A DNA stretch of 60,000 bases from the NCBI GenBank assembly GCA_905221605.1, contig CAJNDS010000824.1:1-60000 (forward strand). Reading direction: 5' to 3'. A program made the position numbers and the translations under genes. The stretch's first letter is position 1. Each line of letters starts with the position of its first letter. Shown here piece by piece: positions 43,641 to 53,613 of this stretch. Source of the stretch: Symbiodinium natans. Lineage: Eukaryota > Sar > Dinophyceae > Suessiales > Symbiodiniaceae. The notes beneath the pieces are model-generated. The model did no database searches. It worked only from the letters and a program-made list of their open reading frames with translations, and was not told where the DNA came from.

Positions 43641-45600
43641 TTAGAAGCTTAAGGCTTTTCAGGGTTTTAGGTTTTAGGGGTTTGTAAAAATTTAAAGGAT
43701 CTGTGGAAGGCACCGGGGCTTCCCCAGACCATTTGCAATTTTAAAGATCCTTAAAAGGGGCAGCCCTTTTCAAATTTGAAGGGCTTTAAGGTATTTAAAG
43801 CCTTTCAAAATGTTCAAGATTTAAAGGGTCTTAAAAGGCTTTAAGCCCTTAACAACCTCGAAACGTTTATCCCTCAAAAGTCTAAAATTCTTTAAAATCT
43901 AAAACGGGCAGCCGTTTAAAATTAAGGAAGTTACGGATTTTAGAATTGAACATCCTAAAATCTTTAAACTTTAAAAGGACAGCCATTTACAACGGTAAGA
44001 CTTTCAGGACTTTACGGATTTTAAAAATTTTATATTGTCTGGGGAAGGCACCGGGGCTTCTCCAGACCATTGGCAACTTCAACAATCTCTAAAATCCGCA
44101 AAGGGCAGCCACTTAAATACGTAAGCAATTTAAGGTCTTTAAAAGGCTTAAACGGCTTAAAACCTTCATAATCCTGAGAATGCTTAAACAGAAGCTTAAA
44201 GATTTTTATAAGATTTTAAGGATTTTTAATGTTTAGGTGGGTCTGGGGAAGCCCCAATGCCTTCCCCAGATCATGTAAACTTGCAAAAACCCTCAAACCC
44301 CTTAACCCTAAAATCCATCCCCGAAACCCTTAGCTCTAAACCCTAAACACTCAGCACCAGACCCTAAACACTAACCCAAAAACTTAACACTAAGCCCTTA
44401 GCACAAACCCCAAGCACTTAACATGAAACCCTAAACACTTAAGCACTAGACCCTAAACACGAAACCCTAAACACTCAAACACTACACCCTAAAAACTAAA
44501 CCCTGAACATTACACACTAAACCCTACACACTAAACCCTGAACACTAGTAAACATCCTTGAAACCCTAAATCCAAAAAAACAAACCCGAAACCCTTAACA
44601 CTAAACCCTAAACCCTCAGCACTAGACCCTAAACACTAACCCTAAAAACTTAACACTAGGCCCACAAACCCCAAACACTTGACACGAAACCCTAAACACT
44701 TAAGCACTACTAAACCCTAAACACTCAGCACCAGACCCTAAACACTAACCCTAAAAACTTAACACTAAGCCCTTAGCACAAACCCCAAACACTTAACAGG
44801 AAACCCTAAACACCTAAGCACCCCTAAAACCTAAACCCTAAACATTACACACTAAACCCTACACACTAAACCCTTAACCCAAAAAAAAGCCGAAACCCTT
44901 AGCACTGAACCCTAAACACCAGCGTAAACACTAACCCTAAAAGCTTAACACTACGCCCTTAGCACGAACCCCAAACACTGAACACGAAACCCTAAACACT
45001 TAAGCACTAAACCCTTACTAAACACTAAACCCTAAACACTTAAACACTACACCCTACAAACTAAACCCTAACCATTACACACTAAACCCTACACACTAAA
45101 CCCTAAAGCCTAAACAGAAGGGTTTTTTAAATTGTCAATGGTCTGGGGCAGCCCCGGTGCCTTCCCCAGATCATTTAAATTTGTAAAAATCCTAAAAACC
45201 CTTAACCTAGAACCCAAACCCGAAACCCTCAACACTAAACCCTAAACACTAACCTTAAAAACTTAACACTAAGCCCTTAGCACAAACCCCAAACACTTAG
45301 CACGAAACCCTAAACACTTAAGCACTTAACCCAAAAACTAAACCTTAAACATTTCAAACTAAACCCTAAACATTAGACCCTAAACCCTAAACCCTAAACA
45401 GTAAACCCCAAGGCCAGAACCTCGAGCCCTACTAAATCTAAACCTGAAACCAAAACCCGTCGGGGTTTCAGATGCTTACTGTTTGGATTTCAGAGTTTAG
45501 GGTTTTATTTGGGTTTTAGCCGAGCCGCTTGACCCTAAACCCTAAAACCTAAACTTAACACTCAACCCTAAACACAAAACACTAAACCCTGAAACCTACA
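43641..45600. repeat. Degenerate CTAAACAC/CCCTAAA field with four hairpins
   Basis: 43640-44280 is AT-rich with TTTAAAGG words. 44280-45470 is a degenerate field of CACTAAACCCTAAA-type repeat. Four copies of a GGTCTGGGGAAGGC/CTTCCCCAGAC hairpin stand at 43701-43730, 44037-44067, 44240-44272 and 45140-45172. No coding. Confidence 0.85.
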
Positions 45601-45617
45601 CACTAAAACCAAAACAC

Positions 45618-46397
45618 TAGATTTCCACAAAAAATCTGGAGTACCCGGGCACCGGACCCCAGACTCCAGATTTCCAGAAAAAATCTGGAGTACCCGGGCC
45701 CCGGACTCCAGACTCCAGATTTCCAGAAAAAATCTGGAGTACCCACGCCCCGGACTCCAGACTCCAGATTTCCAGAAAAAATCTGGAGTACCCACGCCCC
45801 GGACTCCAGACTCCAGATTTCCAGAAAAAATCTGGAGTACCCACGCCCCGGACTCCAGACTCCAGATTTCCAGAAAAAATCTGGAGTACCCACGCCCCGG
45901 ACTCCAGACTCCAGATTTCCAGAAAAAATCTGGAGTACCCACGCCCCGGACTCCAGACTCCAGATTTCCAGAAAAAATCTGGAGTACAGGGGCCCCGGAC
46001 TCCAGACTCCAGATTTCCAGAAAAAATCTGGAGTACAGGGGCCCCGGGCTCCAGACTCCAGATTTCCAGAAAAAATCTGGAGTACCCGGGCCCCGGACTC
46101 CAGACTCCAGATTTCCAGAAAAAATCTGGAGTACTCGCGGCCCCAGACTCCAGATTACAGACTCCAGAATCTGGAGTCCAGAGTCCCGGTACTCCAGATT
46201 TTTTTTGGAAATCTGGAGTCTGGAGTCTGGAGGTACTCCAGATTTTTTCTGGAAATCTGGAGTCTGGAGTCTGGGGGTACGGAAATCTGGAGTCTGGAGT
46301 CTGGGGGTACTCCAGATTTTTTCTGGAAATCTGGAGTCTGGAGTCCGGGGCCCGGGTACTCCAGATTTTTTCTGGAAATCTGGAGTCTGGAGTCCGC
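45618..46397. repeat. 49-bp hairpin satellite with an internal inversion
   Basis: About eleven 49-bp units read in one direction (45618-46165) and about five in the other (46190-46397). Each unit contains the palindrome ACTCCAGATTT...AAATCTGGAGT around a short loop, so every unit can fold on its own, and the two halves can pair with each other. Frames giving FFWKSGVWSPG-type peptides are artefacts. Confidence 0.95.
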
Positions 46398-46987
46398 CCC
46401 CCCTCCCAAAACCCCCTTCCCGAGGCCAAATGTGTGGATCATGGGGGGGGGGGGCGAGCATATATATATATATATATATATATATTCACACATATATATG
46501 TATATACACATATGTATATATACTCACCTCGTTTGCAGTTACAATGAAAAGGCTGGGAGCCAATGGGAGTTACACTTTCAAGTCGGGCCGCTCAGACCCT
46601 TAAAGGCCCCATTCTGAGGTCTTGCTACATATTACTGAGTATCATGAATCTGGTCCTAAAAACTTAAAACCTATCAATTGCAGTATTTAAATTATTATCG
46701 TATAATAGTACCCCCACCCCCCCCCCCCCCCACCCCGCCTTCACCGAGCAGAGACCTCCGCAAGTCGGCCAAAGCTGCCTCAGCTTTGATGCCCCTCCGC
46801 TGCTGAGACGCGGGTGCTGTTGCACTACCCCCAAGGGCGGTTTCCAAGAAAGTTTCTCAAGTGATGGGTCCCAAGGGGAGAGCTTACGATGAGATCGTGC
46901 CGATTTCCGTGGGGGGGGTGTGGGCTGGCGGGGGGGGGTGGGGGCATGCTGCTTCATGTTTGGCATCTTGTGTGTTTTGCACCTGAG
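46398..46987. other. Microsatellites, no gene
   Basis: (TA)n with CACATA interruptions at 46459-46530, and poly-C and poly-G runs at 46712-46730 and 46910-46945. Confidence 0.6.
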
Positions 46988-47076
46988 CCCCGGGCCGTCG
47001 CATTCGCCTTGCGAGACGACATCGCCTTGCACTTTGCACAGCTGCCGCACCCATCTTTCAGAGTTGCGGCCAAAAA
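46988..47076 (+). CDS. Candidate plus-strand exon, unknown protein
   Basis: Acceptor ACCTGAG| and donor AAAAA|GTATTTG. The peptide is PRAVAFALRDDIALHFAQL and continues PHPSFRVAAKK. Coding-like. It may be an upstream exon of the plus-strand gene at 47689-47978. Confidence 0.35.
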
Positions 47077-47398
47077 GTATTTGCCTTGAACTCTGCAGGT
47101 ACTCTGCGCCGTTCTTCGCGGGACTCGGACTCTTTGGGGGCCGGTACTTCAAGGATACCCTGTGGCACTTTCAGTCAGACTTTCTGCAGGTGGGCACTCC
47201 AAGAATACTCTGCAGGATTTCTTGCGGGTGATGGCGGGCATTCTCTGCAGGTGCAGGAGAGGAGACCCGGGCGAGGAGCACAGGACGTCAAACCCAACAA
47301 CCCCACAAGCTGAGAATCCGGAACAAGTTGTCATCAATTTTACGAGCTGGGTACATTCCATCATTTTTCACGAAGGAACATGCATCTATTCCCATTGC

Positions 47399-47664
47399 AT
47401 GGTACCTACTTTCATGGGGTTCCCCACTACCCCCCTCTATAGTACTCCTCACCCCAACAAGCTCCCCCATTCAACAACCTTAATTGGGCTTCACTGTCCC
47501 TCAATAGCCTTAACTACGGGGGGAGCCTAGGGGGTAGTATAGAGGGGGGTGGTACCCCTAAACCCTAAACCCTAAACCCTAAACCCTAAACCCTAAACCC
47601 TAAACCCTAAACCCTAAACCCTAAACCCTAAACCCTAAACCCTAGGGGAACCCATGATACCTTG
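47399..47664. mobile_element. Inverted-repeat element split by a telomere array
   Basis: Left arm 47399-47450 (GGTACCTACTTTCATGGGGT, then TCCCCACTACCCCCCTCTAT). The right arm is its inverse but in two pieces: 47520-47555 and 47644-47664. The telomere array 47556-47643 lies between the pieces. Without the array the arms would match nearly end to end. Confidence 0.7.
47556..47643 (-). repeat. Telomere array inserted in an inverted-repeat arm
   Basis: Twelve to thirteen perfect CCCTAAA units. Confidence 0.97.
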
Positions 47665-47688
47665 TCCTGCTTTCCGAGACTACCGGAG

Positions 47689-47978
47689 ACCTGGGCCCTG
47701 GACCAAAACGGCCGGCGCTCCCTGGAGCTTGTCATGCCAAGGCTCCTCGGCCACCTTGGAGGTTTAGGGTTTAGGGCTTAGGGTTTAGGGCTTTTAGGGT
47801 TGAGAGTTTAGGGTTTAGGGCTTGGGGTTTAGGGTTTAGGGCTTAGGGCTTAGGGCTTAGGGCTTAGGGTTTAGGGTTTAGGGTTTAGGGGCTTTAGCAC
47901 AAACCCTCAGAAGCCATCATCTCAGCCCCGTACGAGCAGCGCTGGGCACCTCGACTGGACAAAGACACTTGCAAACAC
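47689..47978 (+). CDS. Two plus-strand exons with a telomere-repeat intron
   Basis: Exon 47689-47761 (TWALDQNGRRSLELVMPRL, then LGHLG) ends G|GTTTAGGG. Exon 47911-47978 starts CTCAG|AA and reads AIISAPYEQRWAPRLDKDTC, then KH, before a GC-type donor. Joining restores frame (GAA at the junction). The 149-nt intron 47762-47910 is almost entirely TTTAGGG/CTTAGGG repeat and keeps GT...AG ends. Family unknown. Confidence 0.55.
47762..47910 (+). repeat. Telomere repeat acting as a GT-AG intron
   Basis: About 17 TTTAGGG or CTTAGGG units from the donor GT to a short tail (CTTTAGCACAAACCCTCAG) containing the acceptor. Confidence 0.85.
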
Positions 47979-50270
47979 GCCCCTAAACCCTAAACCCTAA
48001 ACCCTACACCCTACACCCTTCACCTGGCGCTTTACGGTTCGGTACCCTAAACAGCCAGGGCTCATGATTTAGGCAAGCCCCCACGCATAGATATAGTTCT
48101 CCTTAGGGGTGCGGATTTCTACATGTATTGTATGTGACTGACTTTACTATCAGTGATGATGTGTATATCACAGATGAAAATACTGCTGAATATGCCCATG
48201 TCTTTTTAATCCATTCCTTTTTATGGTATATATATATATATAGGAGATAGTACTACATCTCATATCTGATTATATCTTAACCTTAATATGTCTTAGTATG
48301 TCTTTCTATAACTCTTGGTAGAAATGATATCATTCAGGCTTTTTGATATGATGTATTTCCATACACCGTTATTACATGTTGTCATATCTTATGATATCTT
48401 GTTAAATATTGTTATATCTTGTTAAATCTTGTTAAATCTTGTTATATCTTGCTATATCTTGATATATATATCTTGTTATATCTTGTTATATCTTGTTGTA
48501 TCTTGTTATATCTTGCTATATCTTATACTGTGTTACTATATCTTTGTGTATCTCATTAATAAAGTTATATGTTGCTGTCCTGTTTTAGATACTCGATCTA
48601 TGAACAAGTGAGGTGCGCGTGCCTCTGCTGTCGAGACCGGTAGCGGGGAGACCGTCGCAAGGCCTAGGCATTCGTCAAAAGACTAAACCGAACCCGAAAC
48701 CCAAGTGCGTTTGGACTCGTCGTTTCTGCAGCGACGTGGCTCAGACAGGGAATGTCTTCACAGTTGACTTGAGAGTGGCCACTTAAAACCACATCGCACG
48801 CCTTCAGTCTCACCTTTACACAAGCAAGTGTTTCAGGTGAACGGCATCTCATTACCCCCGCACTGGAAATGCCAAGAAAGGTTGCGGGCAGAGTTGGTAA
48901 ATTCATCCCGCAGGCCAAGCCAACAAACGTGCAAACTCTGCTGCATGATTGTTGCATCTGCTTGGCCTCTTTGTGTTAGAATTTCTGACCGGCTTTTTTT
49001 TGAATCTTGCTGCGGCTTCCGTCCAAGCCGAGCTGCGAGTCGGCGCACTGCCGAGGTCTTGCGGGCGAGACATCGCCGAAGCTCCTTGATGCAGGTGTCC
49101 GTGCTGAAAATCGTCGAGGAGAGCTTGGGGTGAAGAGGTGTGATTCAAGGGCTTGGGAGGCTTCCGGATTCCGGGTTCCGGGAGGTGCATAAGCTTCAGA
49201 CCTTGCGACGTGCCATGGAAGGAAAACAGCATACCAAGGCTTGCGCCTGGAAGTCGCTAAAATAAACACGAGTGTTCTGCTTGCTGCGCGCCTCGAGACT
49301 CGCCGGGCGCGCCCAGCTGCTAGTCCTGCACAAGCCACAAACCTAGGATGGCCCCCTTAAAACCCTCCTAAACATATTCCTGAATATGGTCCTCTTCAAC
49401 CCAATAAGGGAAATAAGGGCCTACCGACAAAGAGAGGCGCAGTGATGCTGATGGAATTTCGCAAGTTGTTGCGGGCATGGCAGGGGTGGTGGTGCTGCTG
49501 GTGTTGGTGGCGGTGATAGAAGGAATGGCTTTGGAGTGTCAATGGTTGCGGCCTCAACCAACCGGGCTAGTTGTCGTTGTAGTTGTGCTCGTCGTCTCAA
49601 TATATAGCAGTTGTCGTATCTACCGTGGCAGAAGCCCGTAACATGCTGAGAACAATCTCGGGAGGGTAAATTTCGGGCAAATCCAAAAAAACAGATGGGG
49701 ATGACCGAGTGGCTAACTATGCAAAGTTGCACGGAAGATGGCAATGGGAAACCTCAAATGGAGATGAAGACCCCAGCTGAAGAAGTGCAGCCCCTCAGGG
49801 CGAAGAGGAGAAGCTGGAAAAGCCCACGTTGGCAATGAAAACCGCGTGAACGCAGGTCCTTGCTGGAATCGTGCTTGACTCCGAGGGTGTTTGAGTCGAA
49901 CGTGCGCTGCAAATTGCTTGAAACGCGGAGTTTGACATGGTACAACGGCAACGAGAACGGTAACAGAAGCCCTGTCCTATCTCAGCTCCAAAACTTCTAC
50001 ATGACCGCAGGTGTTGCGTGTTCTTCTCACACAGACGCACCAAACGCGACATCCCTCCCAAAAATGGCCAGCACTATGTTATTCTGGTCGAATACTAACC
50101 ACCATCAGAACCATTATGAGAACTCCATATATAAACCCATAACCCCAAAACCCTATAACCCTAACCCTATTAACCCTATTAACCCTAGCAACCCTAACCC
50201 TATTAACCCTATTAACCCTATCAACCCTATTAACCCTATCACCCCTCTTAACCCTATTAACTCTATTCAC
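47979..50270. other. Repeats and unassigned frames
   Basis: Telomere run 47982-48014. A T-rich region with (TTGTTATATC)n repeats at 48360-48530. Overlapping unassigned frames on both strands at 48660-49340 and 49740-50060. (TAACCCTAT)n repeat at 50142-50270. No gene model is supportable. Confidence 0.5.
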
Positions 50271-50580
50271 CCGGTCTTCGTAGATTCCCCCTGTCTCCTG
50301 TCCCACTGCCACGTGCAGCGGCGCAGCGCCCGGACTGGGGTGCGCCGGGGCCCTGGGGCATCGGGGTTTAGGGTTTAGGGTTCAGGGTTTAGGGTTTAGG
50401 GTTTAGGGTTTAGGGTTTAGGGTTTAGGGTTTAGGGGGGGCATCGGTGCTTCGTAAGGACACCCCAAAAAAGCGCGGCCTCTTGAAGGCAGAGACGGCGG
50501 TGGGCACTGAGAAGGCCCTTCTGACGAAACCCCAAGTCTATCGATGTATTGTTGCAGAATACTGGAATATCATTGTATAA
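50271..50580 (+). pseudogene. Plus-strand frame interrupted by a telomere array
   Basis: Upstream part ends ARTGVRRGPGAS (50364). Downstream part starts at 50446 and reads VLRKDTPKKRGLLKAETAV, then KALLTKPQVYRCIVAEYW, to a stop at 50580. Removing 82 nt (array plus one copy of a 10-bp direct repeat) joins them in frame. The array creates a stop, so the present allele looks broken unless the segment is spliced by an unusual mechanism. Confidence 0.4.
50365..50436 (+). repeat. Telomere array bounded by a direct repeat
   Basis: Ten TTTAGGG units. GGGGCATCGG stands immediately on both sides (50355-50364 and 50437-50446). Confidence 0.95.
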
Positions 50581-50647
50581 CATTGAAGGTTGGTGATAAC
50601 AGAGTTAGCCAACATACATACATGTTCATAAATATAAACACACACAG

Positions 50648-50682
<35 letters not shown>

Positions 50683-51405
50683 GACATATACATATATGTA
50701 TATGTATAGATGACATTATTTCTTTGTTTACATCCTTTTCAACTAGAAGGAAAGACTGCCCCAGCAGCGCTCAGCGCCTCGATGCCATGTGATGTCACCG
50801 CAGCCCATCCATCCAACAGCCTACCTCTCGCGCAGCGGGCGACATGCCATGCAAAGCACTGTTGTACTGCTTTGGGGTTTAGGGTTAGGGTTTAGGGTGT
50901 AGGGTGTAGGGTTTAGGGTTTAGCGTTTAGGGTTTAGGGTTTGGGGTTTAGGTTTAGGTTTAGGGTTTAGGGTTTCGGGTTTAGGGTTTAGGGTTTAGGG
51001 TTTAGGGTTTAGGATTTAGGGTTGTGTGTCTTGTCACAGAAACTCTGGTTCAGGGAGCCGTAACCCTCTCGTTGATTTGGCCGACCAACTGGCACCACGA
51101 GCGAAGTGGCTTGAGGACATGGAGTGGGCTTCGGCATGATGTACGCAATCCCTCGGGCACATCTCAAGCAAGATGCCCGAAAGGAGGTGACGTTCTGAGG
51201 CAGGCGGCGTGAGGTGAGCCTCAAGAAAATGGCGTTTTCCATGATGCGTCTGTATCACTGTATCCTCGGCTCGCTGGCTTCAAAGAGATGAGGCCTGCTC
51301 AGCGCAGCAAAACTCATGGAAAAAACTCCGATGGTATGGCCTCTGTGGCTGGACGCTTAGTGCTGGTCACGAGCCAGTGGGTCCTTGTCAACCTATGGCT
51401 GAGGC
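50581..51405. repeat. Microsatellite, telomere field and EFL 3' flank
   Basis: (CA)n at 50638-50680. Degenerate telomere array of about 20 units at 50875-51024. 51025-51405 lies downstream of the EFL stop codon and probably includes its 3' UTR; no other gene seen. Confidence 0.6.
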
Positions 51406-52932
51406 TCACTTCTTCTTGCCGCCCTTGTCGTCCTCGCCCTTGCGCTCACAGCTCACCACCTTGCCCAACATCACGACACCGTTGCCATCCATGAAGGCCA
51501 CACGAGACAGGCCCTCGCAGTTCTTGAAAGTGTCGCAAACCAAAGGCTGCTGGGGCTGGAAGCTGCACTGGGCCATCTCGTTGGATTTCAGGGAGTGAGG
51601 GTCCTCCATCTTCTTGCCGCCGGTCTCCTGAGAGATCATTGATGCGAAAATTGTCTTCTAGACAGTGCGGATACAGGACACAAAAGTCACAAAAGTACAC
51701 TGCAGGGAAAACATCCAAAAAAAGGTCTCCTTGCCCATCTTCCACTTCAAGGCTGACACACGGCATGCTGCACGGCCGCAGCGCACAAAACCGATGGGCG
51801 AGTAGCCAATCTTGATCTCGTTCGGAATGTCGAGGACCTGGATCTGGGCATCGAACTCCTTGGTCTGGCCGAGAGTGGTGTCCTTCTTGTAAACCATTAC
51901 ATCACCAGAGCGGGGCATGTTGTTCTTGTCCAGACCCTTGATGTTCAGGCCAACGTTGTCGCCCGGGTTGGCGAAGTCCACACGGTTGTGGTGCATCTCC
52001 ACAGTGAAGACCTTGCCAGTGCACGGGTTGGAGGCGGTGTGGGTGGGCAGGAAAACCACCTCCTCTCCAGGCTTCACCACGCCCTGCTCCACGCGGCCAG
52101 CCAGCACGTCACCGACACCCTTGATCTTGTAGATGCCGGAGATCGGCATCCTCATCGGGGCGCTGATGGGTCGCTCGGGCACACGGCACATCTTGTCCAG
52201 GACGTCATAGACGGTATCCACATGGATCTTCTCGGACCCGACCTCCACGTCCTGACCCTTCCACCAGGCCATGTTGTCGGACTTCTTGAGCAAGTTGTCA
52301 CCCATCCAGCCAGAGATCGGCATCACGGGGGTGTTCTTCTCAATGAAGTCCTTCTTCCAGCCCACCTTCACCAGCATGCTCTTCATCTCGTTGGCAACCT
52401 CATCGTAGCGAGCCTGCTTGTAGCCCGCCGTGTCGCAGTCCATCTTGTTCACACCAATGCAAATCTGCTTCACACCGAGCAGGTTGATCAGTCGGGAGTG
52501 CTGACGGGTCTGGCCCTGAATCTCGCCAGCCTTGTGGTTGCCCTTGGCAATGGCCGTCGTGAAGTTTCCGTCTGCGGGCACCATGATCAGGGCCACATCG
52601 GCCTGGGATGCACCGGTGATCATGTTCTTGATGAAGTCGCGGTGGCCTGGGGCATCGATGATGGTGTAGTGCCACTTCTCGGTGAAGAACTCCTTGGTGG
52701 TGCAGGAGATGGTCACGCCTCGCTCGCGCTCCTCCTTCTGCCTGTCCATGAAGAAGGCGAATGCGAACGAGCCCTTGCCCAGACGCTCTGCTTCCTGCTT
52801 CAGCTTCTCCAGCTCACGCTCGGGCAGCCCACCAAGCTCGAAGATCAAGCGGCCGGTGGTGGTGGACTTGCCGCTGTCGACATGGCCGCAGATCACGATG
52901 GACAGGTGCTCCTTCTCCGAGTTGGCAGGCAT
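51406..52932 (-). CDS. EFL: EFL, elongation factor-like translational GTPase
   Basis: Two exons: 52932-51730 (ATG at 52932; 401 codons) and 51627-51406 (73 codons plus stop), 474 residues. It delivers aminoacyl-tRNA to the ribosome in lineages that lack EF-1alpha. GTPase motifs: G1 GHVDSGKST, G3 DAPGH, G4 NKMD, and ISGW in the G5 region. EFL rather than EF-1alpha is indicated by the switch-region wording (ADVALIMVPADGNFTTAIAK, GQTRQHSRLINLLGVKQ) and the C-terminal KETGGKKMEDPHSLKSNEM. The intron (51729-51628) has a GA donor and AG acceptor and is flanked by an 8-bp direct repeat, AGGAGACC. The frame continues 34 codons upstream of the ATG, but the MPANSEKEH start is typical. Nearest neighbour is the carbonic anhydrase gene, same strand, 680 bp upstream. 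Confidence 0.95.
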
Positions 52933-53613
52933 GGCACTACGAAGAACTGAGCTCTGAGAGCTTTGTTCAGGACGCAACTGGCTTCTCAAACACGAGCTAG
53001 AGCACGCGCGGCAGTCGCACAGACTCTGCCTCATGCAGCGACATCACGACATCACTGACAGCCAAGGATTCTGCGGCTACCCAAGAACCCTCGCTCTTTC
53101 TCCGGTTGCAGGCGGGTCTAAAGAGTTTTCTGAGTTCCCATGCAGCAGATCAAGGTACGAGCTGCAGCAAGGAGCACTACAGGAACCGAGGCCTCACTGG
53201 CCCCGGTAGAACCCAGCTAAGCACGTGCTGCTTGTTGCACCTGGGCTCCAACCCTCCGGCGCTTAAACTGCTTTGGAGCATCAGGAGGAGTTCAACTACG
53301 GGGCCTGCAAAATATTTGTTAAATGTAGGCCATGTGTATGAGAGAATGGCTGGTGATTTCACAGCCACCCCATTAAACAGTTGCGCATTAACAAACATCC
53401 GAATTGCTCAGAATCTCCGTGCCTTTGCCACGTACTTCGCAGCTTCCCGGCCTTGGCATTGAACCATTGAACTGCCCAAACTTCGGAGGGGCTTCCCCTC
53501 TCACCCTATGCAAAACCCCTACGCAACCACCCGCTTCTGCCCCCAGCTGCAGCATCCCCATTTGTGATCATCCCCTAGTGCGCGCCTTTGAGGAGCGCCA
53601 CGGCTTTTGGGGC
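52933..53613. other. Intergenic spacer between carbonic anhydrase and EFL
   Basis: About 680 bp between two co-oriented genes. It should hold the carbonic anhydrase 3' UTR and the EFL 5' UTR with its trans-splice acceptor. No TATA-like or other promoter motif stands out, as is usual for dinoflagellates. Confidence 0.5.

Noticed and set aside
45568-46461. 297- and 270-residue frames with FFWKSGVWSPG repeats
   Set aside because: Translation of the 49-bp hairpin satellite in a period that happens to lack stops; the frames change with orientation of the array.
49695-49775. tRNA-Leu/Ser-like box A (TGACCGAGTGGCTAA)
   Set aside because: No matching box B, anticodon stem or acceptor stem could be built.
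51406-52932. Annotation as EF-1alpha
   Set aside because: GTPase motifs alone would allow it, but the switch-region and C-terminal wording match EFL, and dinoflagellates use EFL.
51988-52950. 320-residue plus-strand frame opposite EFL
   Set aside because: Antisense shadow of a highly conserved GTPase exon.
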